Source of the DNA: an uncultured Opitutia bacterium
GTDB lineage: Bacteria; Verrucomicrobiota; Verrucomicrobiia; Opitutales; UBA953
DNA: 29,295 nt
Assembly (NCBI GenBank): GCA_903829855.1
Contig: CAIKRN010000096.1
Location: 1 to 29,295 of the forward strand
Direction: 5' to 3'
The position numbers were made by a program, and so were the translations under genes. Of this stretch, positions 1-7,720 are shown one piece after another. A model generated the notes under the pieces. The model had not been told where the DNA came from. It made no database searches and saw only the letters and a program-made list of their open reading frames with translations. How positions within the stretch are numbered: the stretch's first letter is position 1; every line of letters starts with the position of its first letter.

Positions 1-848
1 CCACCTTCCACCTGCCGGCGGAGGGCTTCCCGGCCAACGAATTCGGGCTTCGTGAATTTCACCGTCCAGGCCAGGCCCGCTTGAATCGGCGAGATGCGTT
101 CGGAGATTTCATGCCCGTAGAGCGGGTAGTTTGCTTCCAGTCGAAGCGAGTCACGGGCGCCCAGGCCGGCGGGGACGAGCCCGTGGGGTTTGCCTGCCAC
201 GAGGAGTGCACGTGCGACCTTATCGGCGGAGGCCGCCGGGAGGTAGATTTCGAATCCGGGTGAACCCGTGTAGCCGGTGCGGGAGATGATGCAGCCGGCT
301 ACGCCGGCGACTTCGCCGACCAAGAAGCCGAAGCGTTTGATCGTCGCAAGCGGGGCGGCGGTGATTTCGGAGAGGATTTTTTCAGCGACCGGACCTTGGA
401 TTGCGAGCTGGGCCCAAGCCGAGCATTCATCGATGACTTCTACTTGGGCGGTGCCGATGAGCGAGCGCATCCAGGCGATATCCTTCGGGGCATTGGAGGC
501 GTTGAGGCAGATGAGGAACTCCGACTCGCCGAGGCGGTAGACAATTAAGTCGTCGACGCAGCCACCGTCCGGCTGGCACATCACCGTGTAGCGCGCCATC
601 CCGATGCGGATGGTGGACATCTCATTGGTCATGATGCGATCGAGGAAGGCGGCGGCGTCGTGGCCGCGAACGCGGGCTTCACCCATGTGGGAGACGTCGA
701 ATAGGCCGGCCGATTTGCGCACGGCCATATGCTCTTCAATGATGCCCGTGTATTGGACGGGCATTTCCCATCCGGCGAAGGGGACGATGCGCCCGCCGAG
801 TTCGACGTGGAGTGCGAAGAGAGGGGTGCGGGAGAGCGTTTCCGACAT
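1..848 (-). CDS. gcvT: Aminomethyltransferase, glycine cleavage system T protein (3' end outside window)
   Basis: GcvT takes the aminomethyl group from lipoylated GcvH, passes the methylene carbon to tetrahydrofolate and releases ammonia. The minus-strand frame starts with ATG at 846-848 (MSETLSRTPLFALH) and stays open to the window edge, giving about 282 residues of a family usually near 360. Family motifs are easy to read: GGRIVPFAGWEMPVQY near residue 16, the folate-site stretch GLFDVSHMGE near 46, a DDLIVYRL segment near 100, and SRTGYTGSPGFEIYLP near 190. The C-terminal barrel domain is cut off by the window. The gene lies downstream of the lipoprotein gene on the same strand, but a terminator stands between them, so it probably has its own promoter in the short gap. 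No glycine riboswitch can fit there. Identification is firm. Confidence 0.95.
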   Translation of the reverse strand, partial: MSETLSRTPLFALHVELGGRIVPFAGWEMPVQYTGIIEEHMAVRKSAGLFDVSHMGEARVRGHDAAAFLDRIMTNEMSTIRIGMARYTVMCQPDGGCVDDLIVYRLGESEFLICLNASNAPKDIAWMRSLIGTAQVEVIDECSAWAQLAIQGPVAEKILSEITAAPLATIKRFGFLVGEVAGVAGCIISRTGYTGSPGFEIYLPAASADKVARALLVAGKPHGLVPAGLGARDSLRLEANYPLYGHEISERISPIQAGLAWTVKFTKPEFVGREALRRQVEG

Positions 849-855
849 AGGGTTA

Positions 856-873
856 CCAAGGTGCGTCCCTTGG
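856..873 (-). promoter_or_regulatory. Small hairpin just upstream of gcvT
   Basis: A 6-bp perfect inverted repeat (CCAAGG, six-base loop, CCTTGG) ends 8 bases before the gcvT start codon, where a ribosome would dock. It could influence translation initiation or be chance. No further regulatory motif is visible in the gap between gcvT and the terminator. Confidence 0.25.
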
Positions 874-886
874 CCTTGCTTCCAAC

Positions 887-912
887 AAAAAAGCCCGACC
901 TTTCGGCCGGGC
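887..912 (-). terminator. Rho-independent terminator after the coiled-coil lipoprotein gene
   Basis: Read on the minus strand this is an 8-bp stem (GCCCGGCC / GGTCGGGC, one G-T wobble) closed by a GAAA tetraloop and followed by six Ts. It lies 28 bases beyond the stop codon of the lipoprotein gene (941-2842) and before gcvT, so it separates the two transcription units. Confidence 0.9.
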
Positions 913-940
913 TTCAGGGCGTCGTTGTGACGTGATTAAA

Positions 941-2842
941 TCAGAGCCCGAGCTCCTTGCGGAGGGCGGCGAGCTGTTCCTTGTACTGGTCCGCCGTGAT
1001 GCTCTTGGAGCGAAGACGGCTTTCCAGCAGGGCGTAGCGGGCGTTGAACTCCGAGTAGGCGAGCTTATCGGCCTTGGCCTTGGCTTCGGTAGCAACCTTG
1101 GTGGCTTCAGCGATTTTGCTTTCAGCATCCAGGCGAGCATCGGCGAGGGCCTTCTCGGCGGCCTTGGTGGCTTCAGCGAGTTTGGCTTCACCTGCTTCCT
1201 TGGTGCTAGCGAGAAGCTTGTCGCTCTCGCTCTTGGCGTTGGCGGCGGCCTTGGTGGCTTCAGCAAGCTTGGCTTCACCCGCTTCCTTGGCTTCGGCAAC
1301 CAGTTTGTCGCTGTTGGCCTTGGCATTGGCGAGGGCCTTGGCGGTCTCGGCGAGCTTGGCTTCGCCGGCTTCCTTAGCAGCAGAGACCAGCTTATCGCTC
1401 TCGCTCTTGGCGTTGGCTAGAGCTTTAGCCGCATCCGCCTTAGCTTCAGCCAGAGCATGCTCGGCTTCGTGCTTCTGTTGGGCTGCGTCCTTGCGAGCGC
1501 TTTCGACCGCCTTGGTGGCGTCGGCGAGTTTGGCTTCGGAATCGTGGCGTGCTTTAGCGACAGCCTTATCGGCGGCCTTATCAGCATCAGCGAGTTTGGA
1601 CTGCAGGGCGGAGAGTTGATTCTTGGCGTCGGCGAGTGCTTTTTCAGCGGCGTCGGCAGCGGTCTTCGAATTATCGACCTTGGCCTGAGCGAGCTGCTTG
1701 TTGAGGTCCGCCACGATTTTATAGTTTTCGGCGCGGGCGGCGGCGAGAGCGGCAGAATTAGCAGCCTTGAGGGCATCGCGTTCTTCATTAGCCTTACCCA
1801 CGGCAAGCTTCTGCTCTTCGAGGGATTTCTGGATATCAGCTAGGCTCTTGGCTGCATCGGACTTGGCTGCCTTAACGCCGGCTTCAGTGGCACGCGTCAG
1901 GGCATCAGCGCGGGCGTTGAGGGCGTTGAGGGCTTGGCGTGAATTGGCGTTAGCTTCGTCGAGCGCCTTGGTTTCGGCAGCGTAAGAAGCTTCCAGTTTG
2001 GAGATACGTTCTTCGAGTGAGAGGATGCCCGAGCTCTTGAGCGCGGCGGCGGTGAGAGCGGTGCGGGCGCCGGCCAGCTTGGCATCGGCAGCAGCCAACT
2101 TGTTAGCCACGGCTTCTTTCTCGGCGTTCAACTTTGCAGCGGTGGCCGGGTTGGGCTGGGCTTCGAGGGCGAGGCGGCGAGATTCAATGCTACGGAGAGA
2201 GGCTTCAGCCGAGGCGCGGCTGGCTTCGGCGGCGTGGGTGGCTTCCTTGAGCGCGAGCTCGGCTTCGACCACCTTGGCTTGGGCGGCGGCGTCGGACGCG
2301 GTGGCGGCTTTGGCGGCGGCGATGGCCTTGGCAATTTCCGCGAGCTTTGCTTTGTTGGCTGCTTCGCGGGTGGCGATGCTGGCCTTGATCTTGGCGGCAG
2401 CTTCCTTCGTTTCGGCGATATCCGCCTTAGCGGCGGCCTGGGCTTCAGTCTCATCACCCACGACCTTCTTCGCGAGGTGCTTAAAGTCAGGGACATCATC
2501 TTCAGGCACCGCAACATCGTCGCTACCCGGGACCTTGGTGAGGTTGACCTTAATGGTGCTAGGGAAGCCGTACTCGATGCCTTCACTGGTGGTGATTAGG
2601 CGGGGCTTAAGCGTGGTGCTTTCGGCGGTGTAGCCACCCTTGCCGATTTGGAGGTCGTAATTCTTGGTGCGATCAAGCGGGAGCGTGACGGGCGTGCGAC
2701 CCACGGTCACACCATCGAGACGAACGGCGGCGCTGATGGGGCTGGACTGGACGGTGACGTTGTCCACCAACGAAGGGTCGATGTTCGAGGTGCAGCCAGA
2801 GATGCCGGCACAAAGGACAAGAAGGGAAACAGGGATACGCAT
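941..2842 (-). CDS. PEGA-domain lipoprotein with long Ala/Lys/Glu-rich coiled coil
   Basis: A 633-residue protein starting at ATG 2840-2842. A short signal peptide ends in a lipobox (I-S-G-C, Cys17), so it is probably membrane-anchored by lipid. Residues about 29-104 resemble a PEGA domain (SSP, AAVRLDG, GRTPVTLPL), a small beta fold often found in envelope proteins. An acidic linker near 105-120 leads into some 450 residues of nearly unbroken helix rich in Ala, Lys, Glu and Asp, predicted as coiled coil. Within it, near residues 474-560, three copies of a 29-residue repeat occur. The last 38 residues (ending ITADQYKEQLAALRKELGL) resemble a SHOCT-type oligomerisation motif. Stop is TGA at 941-943, followed by a strong terminator. 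Exact function is unknown; a structural envelope or periplasmic spacer role is an inference. Low-complexity composition makes homology by coiled coil alone unreliable. Confidence 0.85.
   Translation of the reverse strand: MRIPVSLLVLCAGISGCTSNIDPSLVDNVTVQSSPISAAVRLDGVTVGRTPVTLPLDRTKNYDLQIGKGGYTAESTTLKPRLITTSEGIEYGFPSTIKVNLTKVPGSDDVAVPEDDVPDFKHLAKKVVGDETEAQAAAKADIAETKEAAAKIKASIATREAANKAKLAEIAKAIAAAKAATASDAAAQAKVVEAELALKEATHAAEASRASAEASLRSIESRRLALEAQPNPATAAKLNAEKEAVANKLAAADAKLAGARTALTAAALKSSGILSLEERISKLEASYAAETKALDEANANSRQALNALNARADALTRATEAGVKAAKSDAAKSLADIQKSLEEQKLAVGKANEERDALKAANSAALAAARAENYKIVADLNKQLAQAKVDNSKTAADAAEKALADAKNQLSALQSKLADADKAADKAVAKARHDSEAKLADATKAVESARKDAAQQKHEAEHALAEAKADAAKALANAKSESDKLVSAAKEAGEAKLAETAKALANAKANSDKLVAEAKEAGEAKLAEATKAAANAKSESDKLLASTKEAGEAKLAEATKAAEKALADARLDAESKIAEATKVATEAKAKADKLAYSEFNARYALLESRLRSKSITADQYKEQLAALRKELGL
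1162..1422 (-). repeat. Three 87-bp in-frame tandem repeats inside the lipoprotein gene
   Basis: The plus-strand phrase CCTTGGTGGCTTCAGC recurs with exact 87-bp spacing at 1162 and 1249, and in diverged form at 1336. Each unit encodes 29 residues of the pattern SDKLV..AKEAGEAKLAEATKA..NAK. Twenty-nine residues equals 22 plus 7, compatible with mixed hendecad and heptad coiled coil. The copies differ at many synonymous positions, so the array is not freshly duplicated. Confidence 0.8.
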
Positions 2843-2919
2843 GGTTTCAGGGCTTGGGGTGGTTGAATTCCGTTCAAAACCAACTGGGTTTCAACCCCTA
2901 AACACAAACGTCCCGAGGG

Positions 2920-2949
2920 TTGACAGGCTTCACCTGTGAACAAGTCTGT
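2920..2949 (+). promoter_or_regulatory. Candidate promoter for tRNA-Thr
   Basis: A perfect -35 hexamer TTGACA lies at 2920-2925, 44 bases before the tRNA. The region where a -10 should fall (about 2943-2949, AGTCTGT) is a poor match, so only the -35 is convincing. The predicted start site would fall within about 10 bases of the mature tRNA 5' end. Confidence 0.4.
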
Positions 2950-2963
2950 GAATGGAGGAGTTG

Positions 2964-3039
2964 GCCAGCATAGCTCAGTTGGTAGAGCAGCCGCCTTGTA
3001 AGCGGCAGGTCGTCGGTTCAAGTCCGACTGCTGGCTCCA
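2964..3039 (+). tRNA. tRNA-Thr, anticodon UGU
   Basis: A complete cloverleaf can be folded. The acceptor stem is GCCAGCA / TGCTGGC, the D arm contains AGTTGGTAGA, the anticodon stem is GCCGC / GCGGC with loop CTTGTAA (anticodon TGT, reads ACA), and the T arm is GTCGG TTCAAGT CCGAC. Position 73 is T and CCA is encoded at 3037-3039. The gene stands alone and converges on folP. No duplicated 3' end or integrase was found nearby, so it is not acting as a visible integration site. Confidence 0.97.
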
Positions 3040-3065
3040 TCCTCCACCTATTTTGGCGATTTACT

Positions 3066-3081
3066 GGGGGATAAAGCCCCC
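3066..3081. terminator. Possible bidirectional terminator hairpin between tRNA-Thr and folP
   Basis: A GGGGG / CCCCC stem with the loop ATAAAG lies between two converging genes, 26 bases past the tRNA and 4 bases past the folP stop. Neither side carries a clean T tract, so it is a weak intrinsic terminator at best. Confidence 0.4.
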
Positions 3082-3085
3082 TTGC

Positions 3086-3934
3086 TCAGTTAATCACTCC
3101 CCGGCGCAAGGCATCTGCGGCCGAGAGAAAGGGACGTAGTTGGGCCACGTCATGGGTGCGGACCATCGAGCAACCTTGGGCGACCCCCCAGACCGCAGTG
3201 GCGATGCTGGCGGGTAACCGTTTAAGTGGATCCGGTTCGCCCATCATCAACCCGAGGGTGGATTTTCGGCTCGTCCCAAGGAGCACCGGAAAGCCTAAAG
3301 CAGCGATCTGTTCAAGGTTGCGGACGAGCATGAGGTTCTGCGCCGGCGTTTTCCCAAAACCAAAACCGGGGTCGGTCCACAATTGTTCCGCTGGCACGCC
3401 GGCATCCAGCGCGAGGCGAAGTGAACCCCGTAAGTCAGCCAGGACTTCAGGCCAGAAATCCTTGTAGGAAGGGGCTGGCCGCCGATGCATTAGAATAAGT
3501 GGGCAGCGCAGGTGAGCGCAGGCTATAGACATTGGAGACCCTTTAGAATCAGCCCCAAAACGACCTCCTTCGACATCGTTGACGATGTCAGCGCCGGCAG
3601 CGATCCCGGCAAGGGCGACGTCGGCTTTATAAGTATCGATGGAAAGAGGCATCCCCGGAAATTTTTGGCGGAGGGCCTTAATTGCGGGAAGGAGCCGGGC
3701 GAGTTCCGTGGGTGCGTCCAACGGCGTGGCGCCTGGGCGCGTTGACTCCGCTCCTAGGTCGAGGATGTCGGCCCCTTCTTTAATGAGCACTTCCGCTCGC
3801 TTTACAGCCGTGTCGGCGTCCGTCAACTGACCGCCATCCGAGAAGGAGTCGGGGGTCAGATTCATGATGCCCATGATCAAGGTACGCTTTCTCCAATCGG
3901 GAAGGGGGGTGCCGTGTGGGCTACACCAAGACAT
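3086..3934 (-). CDS. folP: Dihydropteroate synthase
   Basis: FolP condenses p-aminobenzoate with dihydropterin pyrophosphate in folate synthesis and is the sulfonamide target. Family motifs are all present in order: IMGIMNLTPDSFSDGG, DILDLGAESTRPG, SIDTYKADVA with ADIVNDVEGG, DPGFGFGKTPAQN, LLGTSRKS and a terminal MVRTHDV. The loop that usually reads HMxGxP is HRRPAP here, a modest deviation. I chose ATG at 3932-3934 (MSWCSPHGTPLPDW, 282 residues, normal for the family). A TTG 36 bases upstream would add 12 residues with no better ribosome site. The gene is single and convergent with the tRNA; FolK and FolB are not adjacent. Confidence 0.95.
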   Translation of the reverse strand: MSWCSPHGTPLPDWRKRTLIMGIMNLTPDSFSDGGQLTDADTAVKRAEVLIKEGADILDLGAESTRPGATPLDAPTELARLLPAIKALRQKFPGMPLSIDTYKADVALAGIAAGADIVNDVEGGRFGADSKGSPMSIACAHLRCPLILMHRRPAPSYKDFWPEVLADLRGSLRLALDAGVPAEQLWTDPGFGFGKTPAQNLMLVRNLEQIAALGFPVLLGTSRKSTLGLMMGEPDPLKRLPASIATAVWGVAQGCSMVRTHDVAQLRPFLSAADALRRGVIN

Positions 3935-4030
3935 GACTCTGGGGGTTAAAGCAGGGACCCATGGGAGCAAGACCCAAGGTCATCGAGGGGGATAGAAGAG
4001 GGGCGAGGTGTGCCGTATTAGCCAATATGA

Positions 4031-4057
4031 TGAACATATACTTATGTAAAATGTTCA
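4031..4057. promoter_or_regulatory. Nested palindromes upstream of the cox operon (candidate operator)
   Basis: A perfect 7-bp inverted repeat TGAACAT / ATGTTCA has its half-site centres 20 bp apart, about two helical turns. Inside it a second dyad, ACATA-TACT-TATGT, lies at 4034-4047. The right half-site overlaps a possible -35 element. This is what a dimeric or tetrameric transcription factor site would look like; no specific regulator can be named from sequence. Confidence 0.4.
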
Positions 4058-4081
4058 CTTTCAGCAATTTATGAATATATT
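4054..4081 (+). promoter_or_regulatory. Candidate cox operon promoter
   Basis: TTCACT (four of six matches to TTGACA) and TATATT (five of six matches to TATAAT, 4076-4081) are separated by 16 bp in an AT-rich patch that stands out from the GC-rich surroundings. Transcription would start near 4088, leaving a leader of about 100 bases before coxB. Confidence 0.35.
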
Positions 4082-4188
4082 ATCAGCCAGTTCGGCTAGG
4101 CGGGCCCGAAAATGGCGATTTTACCCAGCGGGGGGCTTGCAAATCACATCGTTTTTACGGATTTTGCGGCGTCCGAAACTCATCCTTT

Positions 4189-5637
4189 ATGTTTTCTCGC
4201 TTCTTCAGTCGGGTCGGTCTGTTGGCCGCCCCCTTCCTCGCCCTAGTCATGGCGGGATGTTCCAAGGCCGACATGAACGTCCGCCAGTCCACCTTGGACC
4301 CCAAGGGGCCCGTGGCCAAGATGCAGTATGATGTTTTCATGGACACCGTCTGGCTGGTCGTCGTCCTCTTCATCCTCGTTGGCGGCCTCCTAGTTTATGC
4401 GGTCATTAAATTCCGGGCCCGTCCGGGCGATGAGGATGCCCCGCGCATCGAAGAAGGCCACGGCAACCCGCTCGTCGAAATCGGCCTGATTACCGCCTCC
4501 ATTGGGGCACTGGTGATCATTGCAATTCCGACGCTTAGCGCGATCTGGTACGATGATGATGTACCGGCTGAATCTATCCCGACGTCCAAGCTCTCCGCTT
4601 GGTATCCCCGCCTCGAAGGTGCAAAGGAGAATTACGCCAAGGTCGTCGAGGAGCAGGTTCTTGAAATCGACGTCATCGGCAAGCAGTGGTGGTTCCGCTT
4701 CGAGTATCCGCAGCTCGGACTCACGAATGACGCCAAGCGTTCCGTGCCGAATGAATTCGTGATTCCGAAGGGCAAGGCAGTTCACATCAATCTCCGCTCC
4801 GAGGACGTCATCCACTCTTTCTGGATTCCGAAGATCGCTGGTAAGGTCGACCTCGTACCAGGCCGCAAGAATCACATGTGGATTCAGGGCGATGAAGTCG
4901 GTCACTACTACGGCCAGTGCGCCGAGTTCTGCGGCGACTCCCACGCCTACATGCTTTTCCGCGTCGAAGTCGTCGAGCCCGCTGAGTTTGCGAAGTGGGT
5001 GCAGCGGCAGAAGGCCGATTCGTTGCCCGTTGTTGCCGGCAGTAAGGCCGAGACGGGTAAGGCTCTCTTCGCCGCCAAGACCTGCATGATGTGCCACAAT
5101 ATCAATGGCAATCCCCAGGCGGCGGGTGTTTTTGCCCCTGACCTCACCCACGTTGCTTCACGCAAGTCGCTCGCGGGCGCTTGGCTCGATAATCGTGACC
5201 CGAAGGCCCAGCTTGCGAAGGAACAGGAGACGCTGAATACCGAGCAGTCCGTCGAAATCGACAGGGACGTGCTCAAGGCCAATCTCAAAAAGTGGATCGG
5301 CTCCTCGGGCGTCGCCACCGGCGCTGATGGCAAGCCGACCAAGGACGTCAAGCCTGGCAACCGGATGCACTTTTATCAGGCATTTAGCGTTAGCGGGCTG
5401 AACCCCACCTTTGCACCCCTCATTGACGCGGCGGAAAATGCCCTCACTGAAGCCCAAGCGGCCGCGGCTAAGGCTCTGGTTGACGCCAAGGGGAAGAGTC
5501 CCGCCGAGCTCGCTACCATCAAGAAAGCCGGCGATGAAAAGGTCGTCGCCGCCACCGCCGCTCTTAAGAAAGCGCGCGAAATCCTCACCCCCGAGGAGCT
5601 CGACTGCCTCGCGGAATATCTCCTCACGCTGAAGTAA
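4189..5637 (+). CDS. coxB: Cytochrome c oxidase subunit II with fused cytochrome c domain
   Basis: Subunit II accepts electrons through its CuA centre and passes them to subunit I. The 482-residue product has a lipoprotein signal (lipobox M-A-G-C, Cys24), two membrane helices near 53-75 and 93-117, and a periplasmic CuA domain with ligands His209, Cys244, Glu246, Cys248, His252 and Met255 (CAEFCGDSHAYM). A cytochrome c domain follows with heme motif CMMCH at 299-303 and a probable axial Met393 in PGNRM. Family members usually have about 40 residues between the DLTH segment and PGNxM; here there are about 75. A further Ala-rich helical stretch of about 60 residues separates Met393 from the final helix EELDCLAEYLLTLK. 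It is first in the coxBACD operon, 22 bp before coxA. Start is ATG without Shine-Dalgarno. Confidence 0.96.
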   Translation: MFSRFFSRVGLLAAPFLALVMAGCSKADMNVRQSTLDPKGPVAKMQYDVFMDTVWLVVVLFILVGGLLVYAVIKFRARPGDEDAPRIEEGHGNPLVEIGLITASIGALVIIAIPTLSAIWYDDDVPAESIPTSKLSAWYPRLEGAKENYAKVVEEQVLEIDVIGKQWWFRFEYPQLGLTNDAKRSVPNEFVIPKGKAVHINLRSEDVIHSFWIPKIAGKVDLVPGRKNHMWIQGDEVGHYYGQCAEFCGDSHAYMLFRVEVVEPAEFAKWVQRQKADSLPVVAGSKAETGKALFAAKTCMMCHNINGNPQAAGVFAPDLTHVASRKSLAGAWLDNRDPKAQLAKEQETLNTEQSVEIDRDVLKANLKKWIGSSGVATGADGKPTKDVKPGNRMHFYQAFSVSGLNPTFAPLIDAAENALTEAQAAAAKALVDAKGKSPAELATIKKAGDEKVVAATAALKKAREILTPEELDCLAEYLLTLK

Positions 5638-5659
5638 ACCTTCCGAACCCTTTATTCCA

Positions 5660-7687
5660 ATGTCTCACGATTCCCATCACGCCCCCGTCGCCAGCAAGCT
5701 TGAGCTGGCGCCCGAGCGCAGCGACCTCGGCCTCATCCGTCCGGACCGCACGACCGGTTGGACTGACTGGTTGACGACCGTCGACCACAAGAAAATTGGC
5801 ATCCTCTACGGAGCGTTCGCCATGTTCTACTTCCTTGTCGGCGGCGTCGAAGCCCTCGCGATTCGCACGCAGCTGATCCGCCCGGACAATGACTTCGTCA
5901 CGGCACGGATGTATAACCAGCTGTTCACGATGCACGGCACGACGATGATCTTCCTTGGGGTCATGCCGCTCTCGGCCGCGTTCTTCAACTTCCTTGTCCC
6001 GCTGCAAATCGGTGCCCGCGACGTCGCTTTCCCGCGATTGAACGCCTTCTCGCTCTGGACCTTTGTATTCGGAGCTTTCGTGCTCAACGCCTCTTGGCTC
6101 TTCGAGTTTGCGCACCTCGCCGGTTGGCTGAATGGATTCGAGTGGCACAAGCACCTAGCGTTTACCGATTTCGCCCCCGCCAATGGTTGGTTCAGCTATG
6201 CGCCACTCTCTGGCACTTACGGCCAAAATGGACAGGCTCTACGCTTCACCGGCGTCGGCACGGATTTCTGGATCATCGGCATCCAGGTGCTGGGCATCGC
6301 CTCCCTGGCGGCCTCCTTCAACTTCATCTGCACCATCATCAATATGCGCGCCAAGGGCATGACCATGATGCGCCTCCCCGTGTTCACTTGGATGACCCTC
6401 ATCACAGCGATCCTTATCATTCTCGCCTTCCCGGCGATCACCGTCGCGCTGATCGAGCTCATGTTCGACCGCGCCTTTGGCGCCAACTTCTTCAACCCGT
6501 CCGCGGGTGGGCAGCCCATCCTCTGGCAGCACCTCTTCTGGATCTTCGGCCATCCGGAAGTGTACATCTTGGTGCTCCCAGCGATGGGTATCGTCTCGGA
6601 AATTCTCCCGACCTTCTCCGGGAAGGCACTCTTTGGTTACCCGATTATCGTCTTCTCTGGTGCCGTCATTGGCTTCCTGGGCTTCGCCGTCTGGAGTCAC
6701 CACATGTTCACCACCGGTCTCGGTCCAGTACCCACCGCCGCCTTTGCGCTCCTAACCATGGCCATCGCCGTGCCGACAGGCGTCAAGATCTTCAACTGGC
6801 TGGGCACAATCTGGGGCGGACGCGTTCGCTTCACGCCTCCGATGGTGCTTTCCCTCGGCTTTATCTGGATGTTCATGTGCGGCGGTTTCTCTGGCGTGAT
6901 GCACTCCTCGGCCCCAGCCGACTCTCAGCAGCAGGATAGCTACTTCGTCATCGCACACTTCCACTACGTGCTCCTTGGCGGCGTGCTCCTCGGCCTAATG
7001 GCCGGCCTTTACTTCTGGTTCCCCAAAATTTTCGGCCGCATGCCGAATGCTCCCCTCGCATACATCGCTTCGGGCATGGTCATCTTGGGCTTCAATCTCG
7101 CCTTCGGTCCGATGCACTACCTCGGCCTCGCTGGCATGCCTCGTCGTACGCACACCTACCACGCCGGCAACGGCTGGGAGACCTGGAATTATGTCGCCAC
7201 CATCGGAGCCTATATTCTTGGTGCCGGCGTATTCCTCGCTTTCGCTAACCTCGCGTGGACGGCCTTTAAGGGCAAGAAGTGCGCGAGCGATCCGTGGGGC
7301 GGCCGCACCTTGGAATGGTCCCTGCCTTCACCTGTGCCCGAATATAACTTTGCGCAGGCACCGATCGTGGCCACGCGCGATGCCTACTTTGAAGATAAGC
7401 ACGGCGGCAAGCGCATCGCCTATGAGAACGACGGCGGCGAAGCCGGTGTCCACATGCCCAGCCAGTCTTGGATGCCATTGGTGGCTTCCACGGGCTTCCT
7501 CTTCGCAGGGTTCGGCATGCCGATGATGGCCATGGGCGTTCCGCACGCTGGGTGGATTGTCATCACGGGCCTCGGCGTCCTCATCCTCGGCATCTGGCTC
7601 TGGGCCGTCGAAGGGCCTGGTGGCTACATGCTCAAGACCCCCGCTGCTTCCGGTTCGCCAGCTCCCGCTGAGACCGCCGCCCACTGA
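5660..7687 (+). CDS. coxA: Cytochrome c oxidase subunit I with C-terminal extension
   Basis: The catalytic subunit reduces oxygen at the heme a3-CuB site and pumps protons. Ligands are visible: His92 (MHGTTMIFL) and His435 for heme a, His433 for heme a3, and His298, His347 and His348 for CuB. HPEVY supplies Tyr302 for the His-Tyr cross-link, and Glu300 marks the A1 subtype, as does the Asp in GARDVAFPRLN. The 675 residues exceed the usual 530-560. After the twelve-helix core a hydrophilic segment (about 560-610) is followed by two further predicted membrane helices near 612-635 and 638-658. These resemble the extra helices of caa3-type subunit I, where they are fused from subunit III. A separate subunit III gene follows 33 bp downstream. 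Confidence 0.97.
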   Translation: MSHDSHHAPVASKLELAPERSDLGLIRPDRTTGWTDWLTTVDHKKIGILYGAFAMFYFLVGGVEALAIRTQLIRPDNDFVTARMYNQLFTMHGTTMIFLGVMPLSAAFFNFLVPLQIGARDVAFPRLNAFSLWTFVFGAFVLNASWLFEFAHLAGWLNGFEWHKHLAFTDFAPANGWFSYAPLSGTYGQNGQALRFTGVGTDFWIIGIQVLGIASLAASFNFICTIINMRAKGMTMMRLPVFTWMTLITAILIILAFPAITVALIELMFDRAFGANFFNPSAGGQPILWQHLFWIFGHPEVYILVLPAMGIVSEILPTFSGKALFGYPIIVFSGAVIGFLGFAVWSHHMFTTGLGPVPTAAFALLTMAIAVPTGVKIFNWLGTIWGGRVRFTPPMVLSLGFIWMFMCGGFSGVMHSSAPADSQQQDSYFVIAHFHYVLLGGVLLGLMAGLYFWFPKIFGRMPNAPLAYIASGMVILGFNLAFGPMHYLGLAGMPRRTHTYHAGNGWETWNYVATIGAYILGAGVFLAFANLAWTAFKGKKCASDPWGGRTLEWSLPSPVPEYNFAQAPIVATRDAYFEDKHGGKRIAYENDGGEAGVHMPSQSWMPLVASTGFLFAGFGMPMMAMGVPHAGWIVITGLGVLILGIWLWAVEGPGGYMLKTPAASGSPAPAETAAH

Positions 7688-7720
7688 GCCTTTTTCATCC
7701 ATCTCTCAACTCTGACCTCC

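Noticed and set aside
849..886. Glycine riboswitch upstream of gcvT
   Set aside because: Only 38 bases separate gcvT from the terminator, far too few for the aptamer, and no conserved core is seen.
932..1420. Gly/Leu/Phe-rich plus-strand frame opposite the lipoprotein gene, resembling a repetitive protein
   Set aside because: The repeats are the complement of the 87-bp coiled-coil repeats. The minus-strand lipoprotein has signal peptide, lipobox and terminator.
1998..2633. Ala/Ser-rich plus-strand frame of 211 codons
   Set aside because: Antisense to the Ala/Lys/Glu coiled coil; mirrored low complexity explains the openness.
2861..2896. Inverted repeat GGTTGAA / TTCAACC upstream of the lipoprotein gene
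   Set aside because: Seven bases with a 22-base spacer is possible by chance, and it coincides with no recognisable promoter element.
2964..3085. tRNA-Thr as a mobile element attachment site
   Set aside because: No second copy of the tRNA 3' end, no integrase and no change in gene type nearby.
6094..6939. Plus-strand frame inside coxA rich in His and Arg
   Set aside because: Out-of-frame reading of coxA; the His richness comes from shifted Ile/Thr/Pro codons.
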